64,000 nt of DNA from Nitrospira_D sp019636945. Its GTDB lineage: Bacteria; Nitrospirota; Nitrospiria; Nitrospirales; Nitrospiraceae. A program made the translations under genes and the position numbers. Below are positions 7,651-15,578 of the stretch, piece by piece (within the stretch, counting starts at the first letter, position 1; each line of letters opens with the position of its first letter). Under the pieces are notes generated by a model. It ran no database searches. It worked only from the letters and a program-made list of their open reading frames with translations, and was not told the DNA's origin. The stretch spans positions 248,001 to 312,000 of the forward strand of contig NZ_JBLFBO010000001.1 of the NCBI RefSeq assembly GCF_047338595.1, in the 5' to 3' direction.

Positions 7651-8141
7651 ATGAAAACATCCTACTGACCACTGAAACCATACCTGTCGTCTCGGATATG
7701 GAGCTTGAGATCGATGCGGCCCCAGTCCGAGTCGCGCCCGGTAACTACACAGCTGAGTGCCTGAAAGTCACGAAAGTCGACCGCAGAGAGTGGCGACGCA
7801 CGTACTGGCAATTCCGCTTTCGATTGCGCGGAATCGGCCTGGAGAATCACGTCATCCTGCCCGGGTTCGTGAACATACCCCGGAAAGGAAAGGTATCAGC
7901 TTACAGCAAACTTGGCCGCTGGGCGCGCATTATTGCTGCGTACACCGGTGGACGAGCGGATCGTGTGACCATGAAAGCTTTTGGTCAATTTCTATTTACC
8001 GTCAAGGTTGAGACCGTGACGCAAGCAAATTCCAAGGGCGACAAAAAACCATTCACACTTCCAGAGGCCGCGCAATACGAGGTCGTGTCGGAAGTCTTGG
8101 ACATTGTCGGTCGACTGGCGCCGCGTTCGAGTGCAACATGA
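7635..8141 (+). CDS. Phage-type protein, possibly ssDNA-binding (DUF669-like layout), 168 aa
   Basis: It begins at a GTG inside the end of the previous gene. A beta-rich core runs from VAPGNYTAECLKVTKV through WQFRFRLRGIGLENHVI, then a Lys-rich loop, KLGRWARIIAAYTGG and QFLFTVKVETV. The layout 'pG.Y.a.v....r......w.f.l' with a later FxxxV strand resembles phage DUF669-type proteins, which are placed among replication/recombination genes and suspected to bind single-stranded DNA. The match is by eye only. It overlaps the next gene by ATGA. Confidence 0.5.
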   Translation: MSRDLDENILLTTETIPVVSDMELEIDAAPVRVAPGNYTAECLKVTKVDRREWRRTYWQFRFRLRGIGLENHVILPGFVNIPRKGKVSAYSKLGRWARIIAAYTGGRADRVTMKAFGQFLFTVKVETVTQANSKGDKKPFTLPEAAQYEVVSEVLDIVGRLAPRSSAT

Positions 8142-8494
8142 AGAACCATCCCAACCCAGACCATCCCAATCCATCCCATACCACCCTCAGGCTCTTTAAC
8201 GTATTGCTTTCTAAAAGAGAAAGAGAGTGTCCTGGCAAAACTAATCGCGCGCGTTTTTGCATTTCCGGCGGGGTGGCCGTCATCAACAGCAGCAACTGTC
8301 CATCACCCGGGCCGGGCGAGGCAACTCCCCGGCTCGACAGGCTGATGTCCCTGGAGTTCGATAGCACGGAGCTGACTCGTTTGCTGTGTAATTTGGATCT
8401 GTGTCAGCGGTTTATGACGCTGGGTGACTCTGAGCAGCGAGTGCATTTGATGCACCGTAGGGTTGGGCCGGTTGATGCGGTGATATGGGCATAA
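8138..8494 (+). CDS. Hypothetical protein, 118 aa, repeat-coded N-terminus
   Basis: The ATG overlaps the previous stop by 4 bases. The first 15 residues are an Asn/His/Pro repeat (HPNPDHPNP) encoded by tandem ACCATCCCAA units. The rest has a Ser/Pro/Gly-rich linker and a C-terminal helical part (LTRLLCNLDLCQRF, RVHLMHRRVGPVDAVI). No family is recognised. Coupling supports expression, but the odd composition leaves some doubt. Confidence 0.45.
   Translation: MKNHPNPDHPNPSHTTLRLFNVLLSKRERECPGKTNRARFCISGGVAVINSSNCPSPGPGEATPRLDRLMSLEFDSTELTRLLCNLDLCQRFMTLGDSEQRVHLMHRRVGPVDAVIWA
8145..8179 (+). repeat. Short tandem ACCATCCCAA repeats
   Basis: ACCATCCCAA occurs at 8145-8154 and 8160-8169, followed by TCCATCCCAT at 8170-8179. 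The units are spaced 15 and then 10 bases and lie at the start of a coding frame. They could be iteron-like binding sites or just a coding repeat. Confidence 0.4.
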
Positions 8495-8533
8495 GTTATC
8501 AGGACACTATTCACACCAAGGAGGAGAGAACAC

Positions 8534-9310
8534 ATGCTAACTGAAACAGAGGACAAAGTGGACGAGACGGCGACGCTCAACTCACTCAAGACAGTGATGC
8601 AGAAGCGACAAGAGGCTGCACGAGGTCGGGAAGTCCTCAGTGAGCAGTACCGTCAACTGATCGTCTGCGAAGCGGAGGAGCGCAAGGCCATACAACAGCT
8701 GGACCAGCTTGAAGGTCGGCTCAAAACGGTGACCAAGTCGTCCCTCCTTGGGACCGTGAAGCCAGGTGAGGTCTCGACGCTCCGGCAGCAGATTGCCGAG
8801 GCCAAGAACGCTCTATCTCGATGTCGTCAACAGCTGGATGAGCAACGTGAAGCGTTTCTCCTCAGCCAGGAGGCGATGAATGGGCTGATGGTCGACCTCC
8901 AAGACCTGTCTCGATCTTTACGCGACAGTCTCACGCAGCTCTATGAGTACAAGTTCGTTGAACATGACTCGGGGATGTATGGGCTCCGTGGCCAGGTGAC
9001 CTGGATGGATTCCGATCCGAACTCAGCTACCCGATGGCGAAAGGCCTGGCGATCGCGCGCATTTAATTTTTTGCTCTTCAAAGGCTTTGCCGCCGATTTC
9101 ACCGAGAATCACCTGCTGGCTGCCCTCGCGACCTTCTTCCGGCAAGAGTCGTTTCAGGTTTGCGTGACCAGCGGGTTTGTTCCAGCTTCCTCTCGAAACA
9201 AGGCGCCACTCGAGGTGGGTGTGCTGGCTTCGGTTCCAGGTGGTCTGAGCGAGGAGGAGGCGTTCGAAGAACTCACCAGAGGGCGCGTGCGTTTTGTGAC
9301 GAAAGAATAG
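8534..9310 (+). CDS. Coiled-coil element protein A, 258 aa
   Basis: AAGGAGGAGAG precedes the ATG. Residues about 15-145 are almost entirely helical and charged, predicting a long coiled coil (EAEERKAIQQLDQLEGRLK). The C-terminal domain (about 150-258) has WRKAWRSRAFNFLLFKGF, then AALATFFRQESFQVCVTSGF and a final EEAFEELTRGRVRFVT. The same order recurs in the next gene, so the two look paralogous. Function is unknown; coiled-coil proteins before packaging genes can be scaffolds or packaging accessories, but this is speculation. Confidence 0.6.
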   Translation: MLTETEDKVDETATLNSLKTVMQKRQEAARGREVLSEQYRQLIVCEAEERKAIQQLDQLEGRLKTVTKSSLLGTVKPGEVSTLRQQIAEAKNALSRCRQQLDEQREAFLLSQEAMNGLMVDLQDLSRSLRDSLTQLYEYKFVEHDSGMYGLRGQVTWMDSDPNSATRWRKAWRSRAFNFLLFKGFAADFTENHLLAALATFFRQESFQVCVTSGFVPASSRNKAPLEVGVLASVPGGLSEEEAFEELTRGRVRFVTKE

Positions 9311-9348
9311 TGGCGACAGATAGGGCTCGACTAACCAGGGAGGATGGT

Positions 9349-10056
9349 ATGAGGACAAAGAGTCTTGAAGAGTTCGCAGCGGCTCTGGATGTGCATCTGT
9401 CGGCGGTGAGAACCGAGAAAGATTTTGCTCATCAGGTAGAACGGCATCTTGCTGAATTCGGGCGTTTACGATCGCGACATACCGCCCTGCAGCATTCACT
9501 GCGTACAGTGGGCGGTCAGTGGGGAAGCGATGCGCTCCTAGATAATCCACAAGCTATTGTCGAAACAGTCAGTGAGCGTCAGAGGGAACTCGAAACCTCT
9601 CGCCTTCAGTGCGAGGTCTTTGCCCGTGCGCTTGACGACCTTCATACTCGACGCGCACGCGCGGCGGAGCAGGTGGCGCTGACGATCAATACCCTTCGGA
9701 AGCAGGCCCGGGAGTTACTTGAAGCGCGTTACGGGAAGCAGCGGCTATTCAGTCGGTGGAGTGATGAGCTAGCTGGTGCCTACGAGTGGAGGAAATGCAT
9801 GCTTGGGCAATTGCTGGCGCTCGTGTCAAGCGATCCGGAGCGTGGTTGTGCCTTGCTGACGTGCTTCTTCGCTGAGAAACCCAGCTTTACGTTATCTGTG
9901 CAACGCGGGTTCTGGATCTCTGAGAACTCGGGCCTCCGTGAGATCCGACCCTCTACAGGCGGCGAGGCCTATGCCGTGCCGAAGGACCTTCCCCTGCGTG
10001 ACGGCTTTGAATGCGTATTGGCCGGACGAGCACAGCTCGCAGCGGTGACTAACTAG
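9349..10056 (+). CDS. Coiled-coil element protein B, 235 aa, paralog of A
   Basis: The start at 9349 follows CCAGGGAGGATGGT; the same frame extends upstream to 9160 but that part overlaps gene A. Like gene A it has a long helical coiled-coil region (residues about 5-140) and then a globular end with WRKCMLGQLLALV, LTCFFAEKPSFTLSVQRGFW and a final FECVLAGRAQLAAVT. The spacing of WRK, LL, FF..(S)F, GF and the closing F.....GR matches protein A. It is therefore a probable tandem duplicate. Confidence 0.6.
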   Translation: MRTKSLEEFAAALDVHLSAVRTEKDFAHQVERHLAEFGRLRSRHTALQHSLRTVGGQWGSDALLDNPQAIVETVSERQRELETSRLQCEVFARALDDLHTRRARAAEQVALTINTLRKQARELLEARYGKQRLFSRWSDELAGAYEWRKCMLGQLLALVSSDPERGCALLTCFFAEKPSFTLSVQRGFWISENSGLREIRPSTGGEAYAVPKDLPLRDGFECVLAGRAQLAAVTN

Positions 10057-10070
10057 GGGGGCGGTTGCGG

Positions 10071-10123
10071 CGGCGGGTGCCCTCCCCGGTGCGTGAGCAT
10101 CGGTCTCCTGCCCGCCGCCGGTT
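10071..10123. repeat. GC-rich inverted repeat
   Basis: GCGGCGGG and CCCGCCGC form complementary arms separated by about 35 bases just after coiled-coil gene B. There is no T run, so it is a structured junction and not a clear intrinsic terminator. Confidence 0.3.
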
Positions 10124-10130
10124 ACACACG

Positions 10131-10355
10131 ATGGCACAAGAATTAAGAGGTCTCTTCACGGTGTTGTGTCCCAGGTGTCGATATCGGGAGCCGGTGTTTA
10201 CCCGCTGTGGGTTTCGGTGGAATTGTCCGCATCGTCACGCGACGGTCTTCGAGATGAACGACCGTCGGATCGTAGCCTTTCATCAGGAGCGTCGACCTCT
10301 CATCCAGCATGGTGGGATGACAGAGAATCGGTGCATCAGCAGGACGGACGTATGA
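10131..10355 (+). CDS. Small zinc-finger-like protein, 74 aa
   Basis: The sequence LCPRCRYREPVFTRCGFRWN followed by CPH gives a CxxC...C...C arrangement suited to binding one zinc ion. The ATG has no clear ribosome site, though the next gene overlaps it by ATGA, which supports translation. It may be a small DNA-binding or structural protein of the element. An upstream in-frame start at 10065 would add 22 arginine-rich residues and crosses the inverted repeat. Confidence 0.4.
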   Translation: MAQELRGLFTVLCPRCRYREPVFTRCGFRWNCPHRHATVFEMNDRRIVAFHQERRPLIQHGGMTENRCISRTDV

Positions 10356-10549
10356 CGAGCACGGATCGAACAGGTCGATACATGGCACTTACTCCAGTGA
10401 TCTCACGCCTCTTCTCATGCCTCATGCTTGAATCATTGGATGCCTCGCAGTGTCGGGAATGGAAGGCGATAGTCGACAGCAGAAATAAATCACGGGTCCT
10501 TCCTGAGCTTTGCTTCATACGGGTAAGCAAGAGCGCGTTTTTTCGTTAG
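10352..10549 (+). CDS. Small hypothetical protein, 65 aa
   Basis: It overlaps the preceding frame by ATGA (10352-10355). It has a central hydrophobic-helical stretch (MALTPVISRLFSCLMLESLD) and a basic C-terminus (RVSKSAFFR). No family is recognised. Support is mostly the coupled start. Confidence 0.35.
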   Translation: MTSTDRTGRYMALTPVISRLFSCLMLESLDASQCREWKAIVDSRNKSRVLPELCFIRVSKSAFFR

Positions 10550-10585
10550 TGCCAGGTCTCAAAATGAGGCTAAGTAGTTGTTATT

Positions 10586-11125
10586 GTGGATAATGCAATA
10601 CAGATAAAACGTCGGCCTGGATATTTGAAGCGGTATGCCGATCACGCTGGTATCGCCATGTCATCAGCTGCTGAGCAGCTGAAGCGCATCGGAATTGACT
10701 ATCATCAAGAGTTCGATTTTCTCGAGGCAGATCGTCGGCGTGAGGCTGCGCGGCATGCAGCCCGAAGTGCGTTTGCACACCCAATCCCGGCAGACCCGAT
10801 GTCCGACGAAGAGGTCGATCCCGAGACGAAGAAGCATCCCACGTTTATCGAGAGTCAGGCCGAACGAGAGAGATTCAGAGCGAAGCTTACAGAGTTGGAA
10901 TATCTGGAGCGGATCAAGAAGCTCATTCCAGCGGAAGAGGTCGACCGAGAGTGGTTCAGACTCGGGCGGCTGGTGCGAGACACCATGCTGAATATCCCGG
11001 CACGAATCGCCGCTGATCTTGCGCACGAGACAGATCATCGCAAAGTGCAAGACCTGCTTGAACGGGAAATCTATCAAGCCCTCGAAACGCTTTCCGGTGA
11101 AGGGGAGTCTGAGGTCGTACGGTGA
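10586..11125 (+). CDS. Phage terminase small-subunit-like protein (Nu1/DUF1441 type)
   Basis: The central helical part FRAKLTELEYLERIKKLIPA followed by EEVDREWFRLGRLVRDTML and NIPARIAADLAHETD follows the pattern of Nu1/DUF1441 small terminases (a long 'E.erikkL.paeEv...w..l...vRd.ll.iPaRiA..lA' helix pair). Small terminases select DNA for packaging. The N-terminal 50 residues include a helix-turn-helix-like SSAAEQLKRIGIDYHQ. It starts at GTG. The next gene is a tape-measure protein 15 bases downstream, with no large terminase between. Confidence 0.6.
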   Translation: MDNAIQIKRRPGYLKRYADHAGIAMSSAAEQLKRIGIDYHQEFDFLEADRRREAARHAARSAFAHPIPADPMSDEEVDPETKKHPTFIESQAERERFRAKLTELEYLERIKKLIPAEEVDREWFRLGRLVRDTMLNIPARIAADLAHETDHRKVQDLLEREIYQALETLSGEGESEVVR

Positions 11126-11140
11126 CGAAGGGAGATTAAG

Positions 11141-13423
11141 ATGGCGGACAACGAACTCGCGGTGGTGCTGAGGTTGGTCGCCGATCAGTTCAAGGGCGAG
11201 CTGCAGTCCTCGCGCGGGGCGATCGGGCAATTCAATGACTTTATCAAGGATTGGCGCACGCAGTTGGCGGCAGCCGGGGCGGCGCTCTTTGCTGTGGCGA
11301 AGAGTACGGCGGACTTCGGCGAGGAGATGCTGAAGGGGGCACAAAAGGCGGGCACGACGGTCCAGAGCTTCAGCGCCTTAGCCCATGCGGCGAAGATGGC
11401 CGACGTCGAGCAGCAGACGCTGATCAACGGGATGAAAACCCTGTCCGTCACTATGGTGGAGGCGGCGAGAGGGAACAAAGATTCCGTGGAGCTCTTTGCA
11501 CGGCTGGGGGTGTCGGCGGTTGATGCCACAGGGAAACTCCGTCCGATCGAAGCCGTGATGCTCGATCTTGCCGACGTCTTCGCTTCGTCTGCGGATGGTG
11601 CGGGGAAGAATGAAGTCGCGGTCAAGGCCTTCGGTAAAGCCTGGGAGGGCTTTCTACCATTTTTGAATCAAGGCAGGGAAGCCATTCAGGCACAAGAAGC
11701 CGAGGCCGCGAAATTAGGTCGCACGCTCTCTGAGCAGGATGCCAAGGCGGCGGATGCGTTCAACCTGGAGCTGAAAAAACTCGAGGCGGCGATGAAGGGG
11801 CTCGTGACGAATGCCGGCCGGCCGTTGCTGGTGTCGCTGACCGATATCGTCAGACTGATGAAAGAGATCGCGTCCGGTCCGGTTGGAGGATCCGTTCACA
11901 GCACGTTTGCAGTTATGGGCGAACACCTGCTGGGACTCACCCAGGCCGCGAAAGAGTTTGCGGTGGTCTGGAAGTTTGCGTTTGGCGGTGGAAAGGACAG
12001 CCTGTCATGGGAACAGTTGAAGGGGGAACTCGCGCGAATCGAGAAGGAGTGGACCCTCCGGCTGTTTCAGTTGCAGCACCCTTTGGCCGCTCCACTCTTG
12101 GAAGGACCGGTGGCGAACAAGTCGAGAACTGTACCGTTGAGTGCGGATGGTTCGGTGAAGCCTGGCGTGACATCACCTACAGAGAAGCCGTTTGACCAAG
12201 CCAAGTGGGCAACAGAGAAGGTTCAACTGTGGACCGGGCAATGGAATACCCAGCATGCGAACGATCTGCTCGACATTTGGCTGACCGGGAATCGGGCCCT
12301 CGAGATTCAGAAAAGGTTGATCGGGGAGGAATTGGATCTGATGTTCCGGCAGGAGCAGATTGCCGATGAGGTCAGGAAGGCACGTGATGGAGAAGAGCGG
12401 GATCTCGCGGCGCGCGGAATCGCCGATGCCGATCGTATGCTGGCAGCGCAAGCAGAGGCGGAAGAGCGAGAGCGGGGCGGGATGGTGACGCTCGCGCAGG
12501 CCTGGGTGGAGTACGACAACCAGATTGGGGCCTCGACGGAAGAACGGTATACGCACCGGATGGATCTCTTGCGGGCCACGCTGACGAAGGAAACACAGCT
12601 CACGCAGGACGAGGCGGGGCGGCTCATCATCGCCTGGCAGAATCAAGACGCGCAGCTGTCGCAGGATATCTTGAAGCGCACGCAGTTGACGGGGATCGAG
12701 CGGGAGGCCTTGGAACGGCAATATTTGGCGCGGCTGGCGGCGTTGCATCGGGAATATTCAGGCAATGTGTTTGAAGGATGGAAACATGGACTGGAGAACT
12801 ATGTGCGGAATACCGATTCCGCCTTCGGGTTTGCGGCACAGATGGCGCAGCGGACGGCACAGTTCATGGAACAGAATTTCAGGACGTTTTTCTTTGACGT
12901 GATGGATGGCAACATTAAATCGCTCAACGATCTGTTCAAGAGCTTCGCCAATTTCGCGAAGCAGATGGTCGCGCAGGTGATGGCGCAGCTGGCGACGATG
13001 CTGGCGCTGAAGGCCGCGACGGGGTTGATGAGCGGCGGGCTGGGTGGAGTCTTCGGTGGATTCGGCGGATTATTCGGCGGGGGCGGCGGGGCGGCGGCGC
13101 TGTCCGGCGGGGTCAATGCCGGTGGATTGTTCGGCGGGCTGCAGTTTGCCTCGGGTGGGCCGGTGTTGGGCGCGGGGAACAGCGACACGGTGCGGGCGAT
13201 GTTGACGCCGGGCGAAGGCGTGCTGAACCGTCGAGGGATGCAGGCGCTGGCGCAGTTGAACAGCGGCGCGGTGCCATCGTCGGCAACTCAACAACCAGTG
13301 ATTGTGAATTTTCACGGTGTGGTCGCTGGCCAACAGCCTGAGGTCAATGTCCGGCGTCAATTTGAGGGCATGGTGATCGATGTCATTCTGAAAAATCGAC
13401 GCGAGTTGGGGTTCGGTTGGTGA
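11141..13423 (+). CDS. Phage tail tape-measure protein, 760 aa
   Basis: The N-terminus (LAVVLRLVADQFKGELQSSR) and FNDFIKDWRTQLAAAGAALF followed by KGAQKAGTTVQSFSALAHAA is the hallmark of lambda GpH-like tape-measure proteins, which set tail length and line the tail lumen. Long helices run through residues about 190-620. Hydrophobic and Gly-rich segments follow at about 625-680 (LGGVFGGFGGLFGGGGG), and the ending has the FASGGPV...LTPGEGVL motif typical of this family. At 760 residues it would imply a moderate tail. AGGGAG precedes the ATG. No tail tube, sheath, chaperone or baseplate gene is nearby. Confidence 0.85.
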   Translation: MADNELAVVLRLVADQFKGELQSSRGAIGQFNDFIKDWRTQLAAAGAALFAVAKSTADFGEEMLKGAQKAGTTVQSFSALAHAAKMADVEQQTLINGMKTLSVTMVEAARGNKDSVELFARLGVSAVDATGKLRPIEAVMLDLADVFASSADGAGKNEVAVKAFGKAWEGFLPFLNQGREAIQAQEAEAAKLGRTLSEQDAKAADAFNLELKKLEAAMKGLVTNAGRPLLVSLTDIVRLMKEIASGPVGGSVHSTFAVMGEHLLGLTQAAKEFAVVWKFAFGGGKDSLSWEQLKGELARIEKEWTLRLFQLQHPLAAPLLEGPVANKSRTVPLSADGSVKPGVTSPTEKPFDQAKWATEKVQLWTGQWNTQHANDLLDIWLTGNRALEIQKRLIGEELDLMFRQEQIADEVRKARDGEERDLAARGIADADRMLAAQAEAEERERGGMVTLAQAWVEYDNQIGASTEERYTHRMDLLRATLTKETQLTQDEAGRLIIAWQNQDAQLSQDILKRTQLTGIEREALERQYLARLAALHREYSGNVFEGWKHGLENYVRNTDSAFGFAAQMAQRTAQFMEQNFRTFFFDVMDGNIKSLNDLFKSFANFAKQMVAQVMAQLATMLALKAATGLMSGGLGGVFGGFGGLFGGGGGAAALSGGVNAGGLFGGLQFASGGPVLGAGNSDTVRAMLTPGEGVLNRRGMQALAQLNSGAVPSSATQQPVIVNFHGVVAGQQPEVNVRRQFEGMVIDVILKNRRELGFGW

Positions 13424-13432
13424 GGAGTAGCG

Positions 13433-13888
13433 ATGGTCCTTCAATGCTTCAGTGATGTCACACTTATCCGCGAATCCGGCACGAGCCTTCATGGTCCTGG
13501 TGAAACGTTGGACCTGCCGCTGCATGAGGCGGTGAAGGTGATGAATGAGGCCGCAAGGCATTTCAAGATCGTCTCGCCAGTGCCGTTGCTTCCTGGAGTG
13601 GCAGTGTGCTGGAGCCTGCCGGATGGTCGCATGGAGGGGCCTGGTACTGTCCTCACGGTCGATGGTCAGGCGCCACATCGAATGCTCTGCGTGACGAATG
13701 ACGAAACGATCTGCTCGGTGGAGGAGGCGGACCTTGTCGACATTGATCCATGGCCGGCAATCGATGCGCGGCTTGAGGAAGCCGTGGATCATGCCATCTT
13801 AGAAGGCGAGGAATCACCGAGGCTCCGCAAAGTGCGAGAGTGGCTGGCGACTCACTTCGATGAGAATAAAGATCAGTGGATGGGGTGA
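13433..13888 (+). CDS. Hypothetical protein after the tape measure, 151 aa
   Basis: It starts 9 bases after the tape-measure stop with GAGGAG before the ATG. It has a beta-rich core (VAVCWSLPDGRMEGPGTVLT) and an acidic helical end (LRKVREWLATHFDENKD). The position directly downstream of a tape measure suggests a tail-associated or regulatory role, but no family is recognised. Confidence 0.55.
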   Translation: MVLQCFSDVTLIRESGTSLHGPGETLDLPLHEAVKVMNEAARHFKIVSPVPLLPGVAVCWSLPDGRMEGPGTVLTVDGQAPHRMLCVTNDETICSVEEADLVDIDPWPAIDARLEEAVDHAILEGEESPRLRKVREWLATHFDENKDQWMG

Positions 13889-13940
13889 GGAATACCTGGG
13901 ACAGGTTCGAATAGTGTGGAGCGCTGCATAAACGCGAGAT

Positions 13941-14255
13941 GTGATGAGGCCGTTGAATCTTCAAGAAGCCGCACAGTTCCTTAGGATGTCGAGATCTTCT
14001 CTGTACCAGAGAAAAGATATTCCTCGGTATCGACGCCCAGGATCACGCGCACTCTTGTTTGATCAGGATGAGCTTGAAGCATGGGTCAAGACTGGTCGCG
14101 TTGAGCTTGTGCTCTCGTCAGGCGTGGCGATCGATCCCCAGGTTGCCTCACAGGCCGCAGGTAGCAGCTCTGTTAGCACTGGAGTGCTCTCTTCGAGCGA
14201 TGCTCTGGACATTCGTAGATCAGGTGTCTACCATCGCAATCCCCGTTATCGTTGA
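13941..14255 (+). CDS. Excisionase-like AlpA/HTH_17 protein, 104 aa
   Basis: Residues 1-55 (LNLQEAAQFLRMSRSSLYQR followed by KDIPRYRRPGSRALLFDQDE and LEAWVK) form a textbook HTH_17/AlpA-type domain, the fold of excisionases that steer integrase toward excision. The C-terminal 50 residues are low-complexity and Ser-rich. It lies immediately upstream of the integrase. The start may be the GTG at 13941 or the ATG at 13944; neither has a strong ribosome site. Confidence 0.75.
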   Translation: MMRPLNLQEAAQFLRMSRSSLYQRKDIPRYRRPGSRALLFDQDELEAWVKTGRVELVLSSGVAIDPQVASQAAGSSSVSTGVLSSSDALDIRRSGVYHRNPRYR

Positions 14256-14262
14256 GATCCGC

Positions 14263-15486
14263 ATGGCGTACACGATCACTAAAAGACATACGAAGAAAGG
14301 CCTGGCCTTCGATCTCTATTTCCGCTTGAAGGGTGTTCGGTATCGTCCGCTTCTTGGCTACAACCTCACGAAGCAACAGGCCGAGGAGGCCGCGATCGCC
14401 ATGACCGCCAAGATACAGACGCAATCTGCTCTACCCCGCAGCAGAGAATCCACACCCGCCCTCCGCGACCTGCTCACGTTGTTCTGGGATAGTTTCGCCG
14501 TGAAAAAACGGGTCGATCACGTACGTCCGAAAGGAATTCTTGAGAACCATCTCTTGCCGGCGTTCGGTCACCGAGCCGTATCATCACTGACTCCTACAGA
14601 TGGATTGGACTATGTTCGGCACCGACAACAAGCCGGCGCCGCCGCAGGTACCATCCGCCGAGAGTGGCAAGTGCTAATGCGGCTACTGAACCTCGGCGTC
14701 CGCTATGACTGGCTCGATAAGAACCGGCTCAAGGCTGTGGAGCTTCCAGACGCAGAACGGCGTACTCGTGTTGCTGAGGCTCAAGAGCTTGAAGGAATTC
14801 GGCTCCTCAAGGACCGTGTCATGCCTAAAGTCCTCAAAGAATTGTGGCGAGTTGTGGTGGCAGAGCTCAATACCGGATTACGAGAGGCCAAACTCCTCAG
14901 CATCGACCGTTCATGGATCCGACAGGAGGCCGACGGCTGGTGGTTGGTCCTCCCACAGAGTGCGACGCGACTGAAGGGTACTCCAACGCGCGTTCCCTTG
15001 AACACCTCAGCCCTGTGGGCGCTTCATGACCCGTTGCCTTCACTGACTGACGGCCGAGTGTTTCGACGTTGGAATGATGTGCGTGCATTCAAGAAGTACT
15101 GGGCGCGAGTCTGTACCCTGGCGAAGATTCAAGATTTGCACTTTCACGACCTCCGGCACACCTTTGCTACCCGATTGCAGGGCCTTGGTGTCGACTATGA
15201 AGTGCGGCAAGCCCTCCTGGGTCACCGGATGCCAGGCATGACAGTGAGCTATTCCCATGGCGGTCCCGCGTGGGATCAAAAGCTCCGTGATGCGGTCACG
15301 CAGCTCGATTCCGCCTTCAAATTGTCCTATGGATTGTCCTATGAACGACCAGCGGTCGCGGTGGGTGACCCTAACCTATTGAAAAATGGTGAGCCGGCTG
15401 GGACTCGAACCCAGGGCCCTCGCCTTAAAAGGGCGATGCTCTACCGACTGAGCTACCGGCTCACAATCTCGTGGCGTGAAACGTGA
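14263..15486 (+). CDS. int: Tyrosine-type site-specific integrase
   Basis: The full catalytic set is present: Arg207 (NTGLRE), His295 and Arg298 (HDLRH), His321 (LLGHR) and Tyr330 (VSYSHGG). An Arm-type/SAM-like N-terminal domain covers residues about 55-150. I take the ATG at 14263; the frame stays open from 14059 but that part overlaps the excisionase gene and has no domain. Residues from about 375 onward are read through the complement of the tRNA-Lys gene (GTRTQGPRLKRAMLYRLSYR), so the native C-terminus is set by the integration junction. It mediates insertion and excision of the element at tRNA-Lys. Confidence 0.92.
   Translation: MAYTITKRHTKKGLAFDLYFRLKGVRYRPLLGYNLTKQQAEEAAIAMTAKIQTQSALPRSRESTPALRDLLTLFWDSFAVKKRVDHVRPKGILENHLLPAFGHRAVSSLTPTDGLDYVRHRQQAGAAAGTIRREWQVLMRLLNLGVRYDWLDKNRLKAVELPDAERRTRVAEAQELEGIRLLKDRVMPKVLKELWRVVVAELNTGLREAKLLSIDRSWIRQEADGWWLVLPQSATRLKGTPTRVPLNTSALWALHDPLPSLTDGRVFRRWNDVRAFKKYWARVCTLAKIQDLHFHDLRHTFATRLQGLGVDYEVRQALLGHRMPGMTVSYSHGGPAWDQKLRDAVTQLDSAFKLSYGLSYERPAVAVGDPNLLKNGEPAGTRTQGPRLKRAMLYRLSYRLTISWRET
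15387..15462 (-). tRNA. tRNA-Lys(TTT), attachment site of the element
   Basis: The 76-base complement folds as a cloverleaf: acceptor GAGCCGG with CCGGCTC, D arm GCTC...GAGC, anticodon stem TCGCC/GGCGA with loop CTTTTAA (anticodon TTT) and T arm with TTCGAGT. The 3' CCA is encoded. The int gene converges on and overlaps its 3' half, so this copy is the attB-derived junction. It is intact, as expected when the element carries or restores the 3' end. Confidence 0.95.
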
Positions 15487-15578
15487 ATCGTTATTCGTGA
15501 AGCGACTGGATGAAAGCCACCCAAAGACTCACGGACACATCATAACATTGACCACTGACCGATGACCATTGGCTATTT

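Larger units (their letters stand above)
1..15462. mobile_element. Integrated phage-like element at tRNA-Lys (right end in window)
   Basis: A nearly continuous plus-strand run of small, poorly conserved genes ends in an excisionase-like protein and a tyrosine integrase that reads into the 3' end of a tRNA-Lys gene. That is the usual geometry of a tRNA-targeting integrative element. Phage identity comes from a tape-measure protein and a terminase-small-subunit-like protein. Capsid, portal, large terminase, tail tube and lysis genes are absent. The left junction was not found: I saw no second copy of the tRNA 3' end in the window. The toxin-antitoxin pair and the two minus-strand genes before 2.8 kb could belong to this element or to a neighbouring island. 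Confidence 0.6.

Noticed and set aside
12173..12748. 191-residue minus-strand frame inside the tape-measure gene
   Set aside because: It is a shadow of the real gene and has no ribosome site or domain.
1..14000. attL copy of the tRNA-Lys 3' end
   Set aside because: No second copy of the GAGCCGGCTGGGACTCGAAC text was seen; the left junction is probably outside the window.
14059..14262. Upstream extension of the integrase
   Set aside because: It overlaps the excisionase-like gene in another frame and has no domain.
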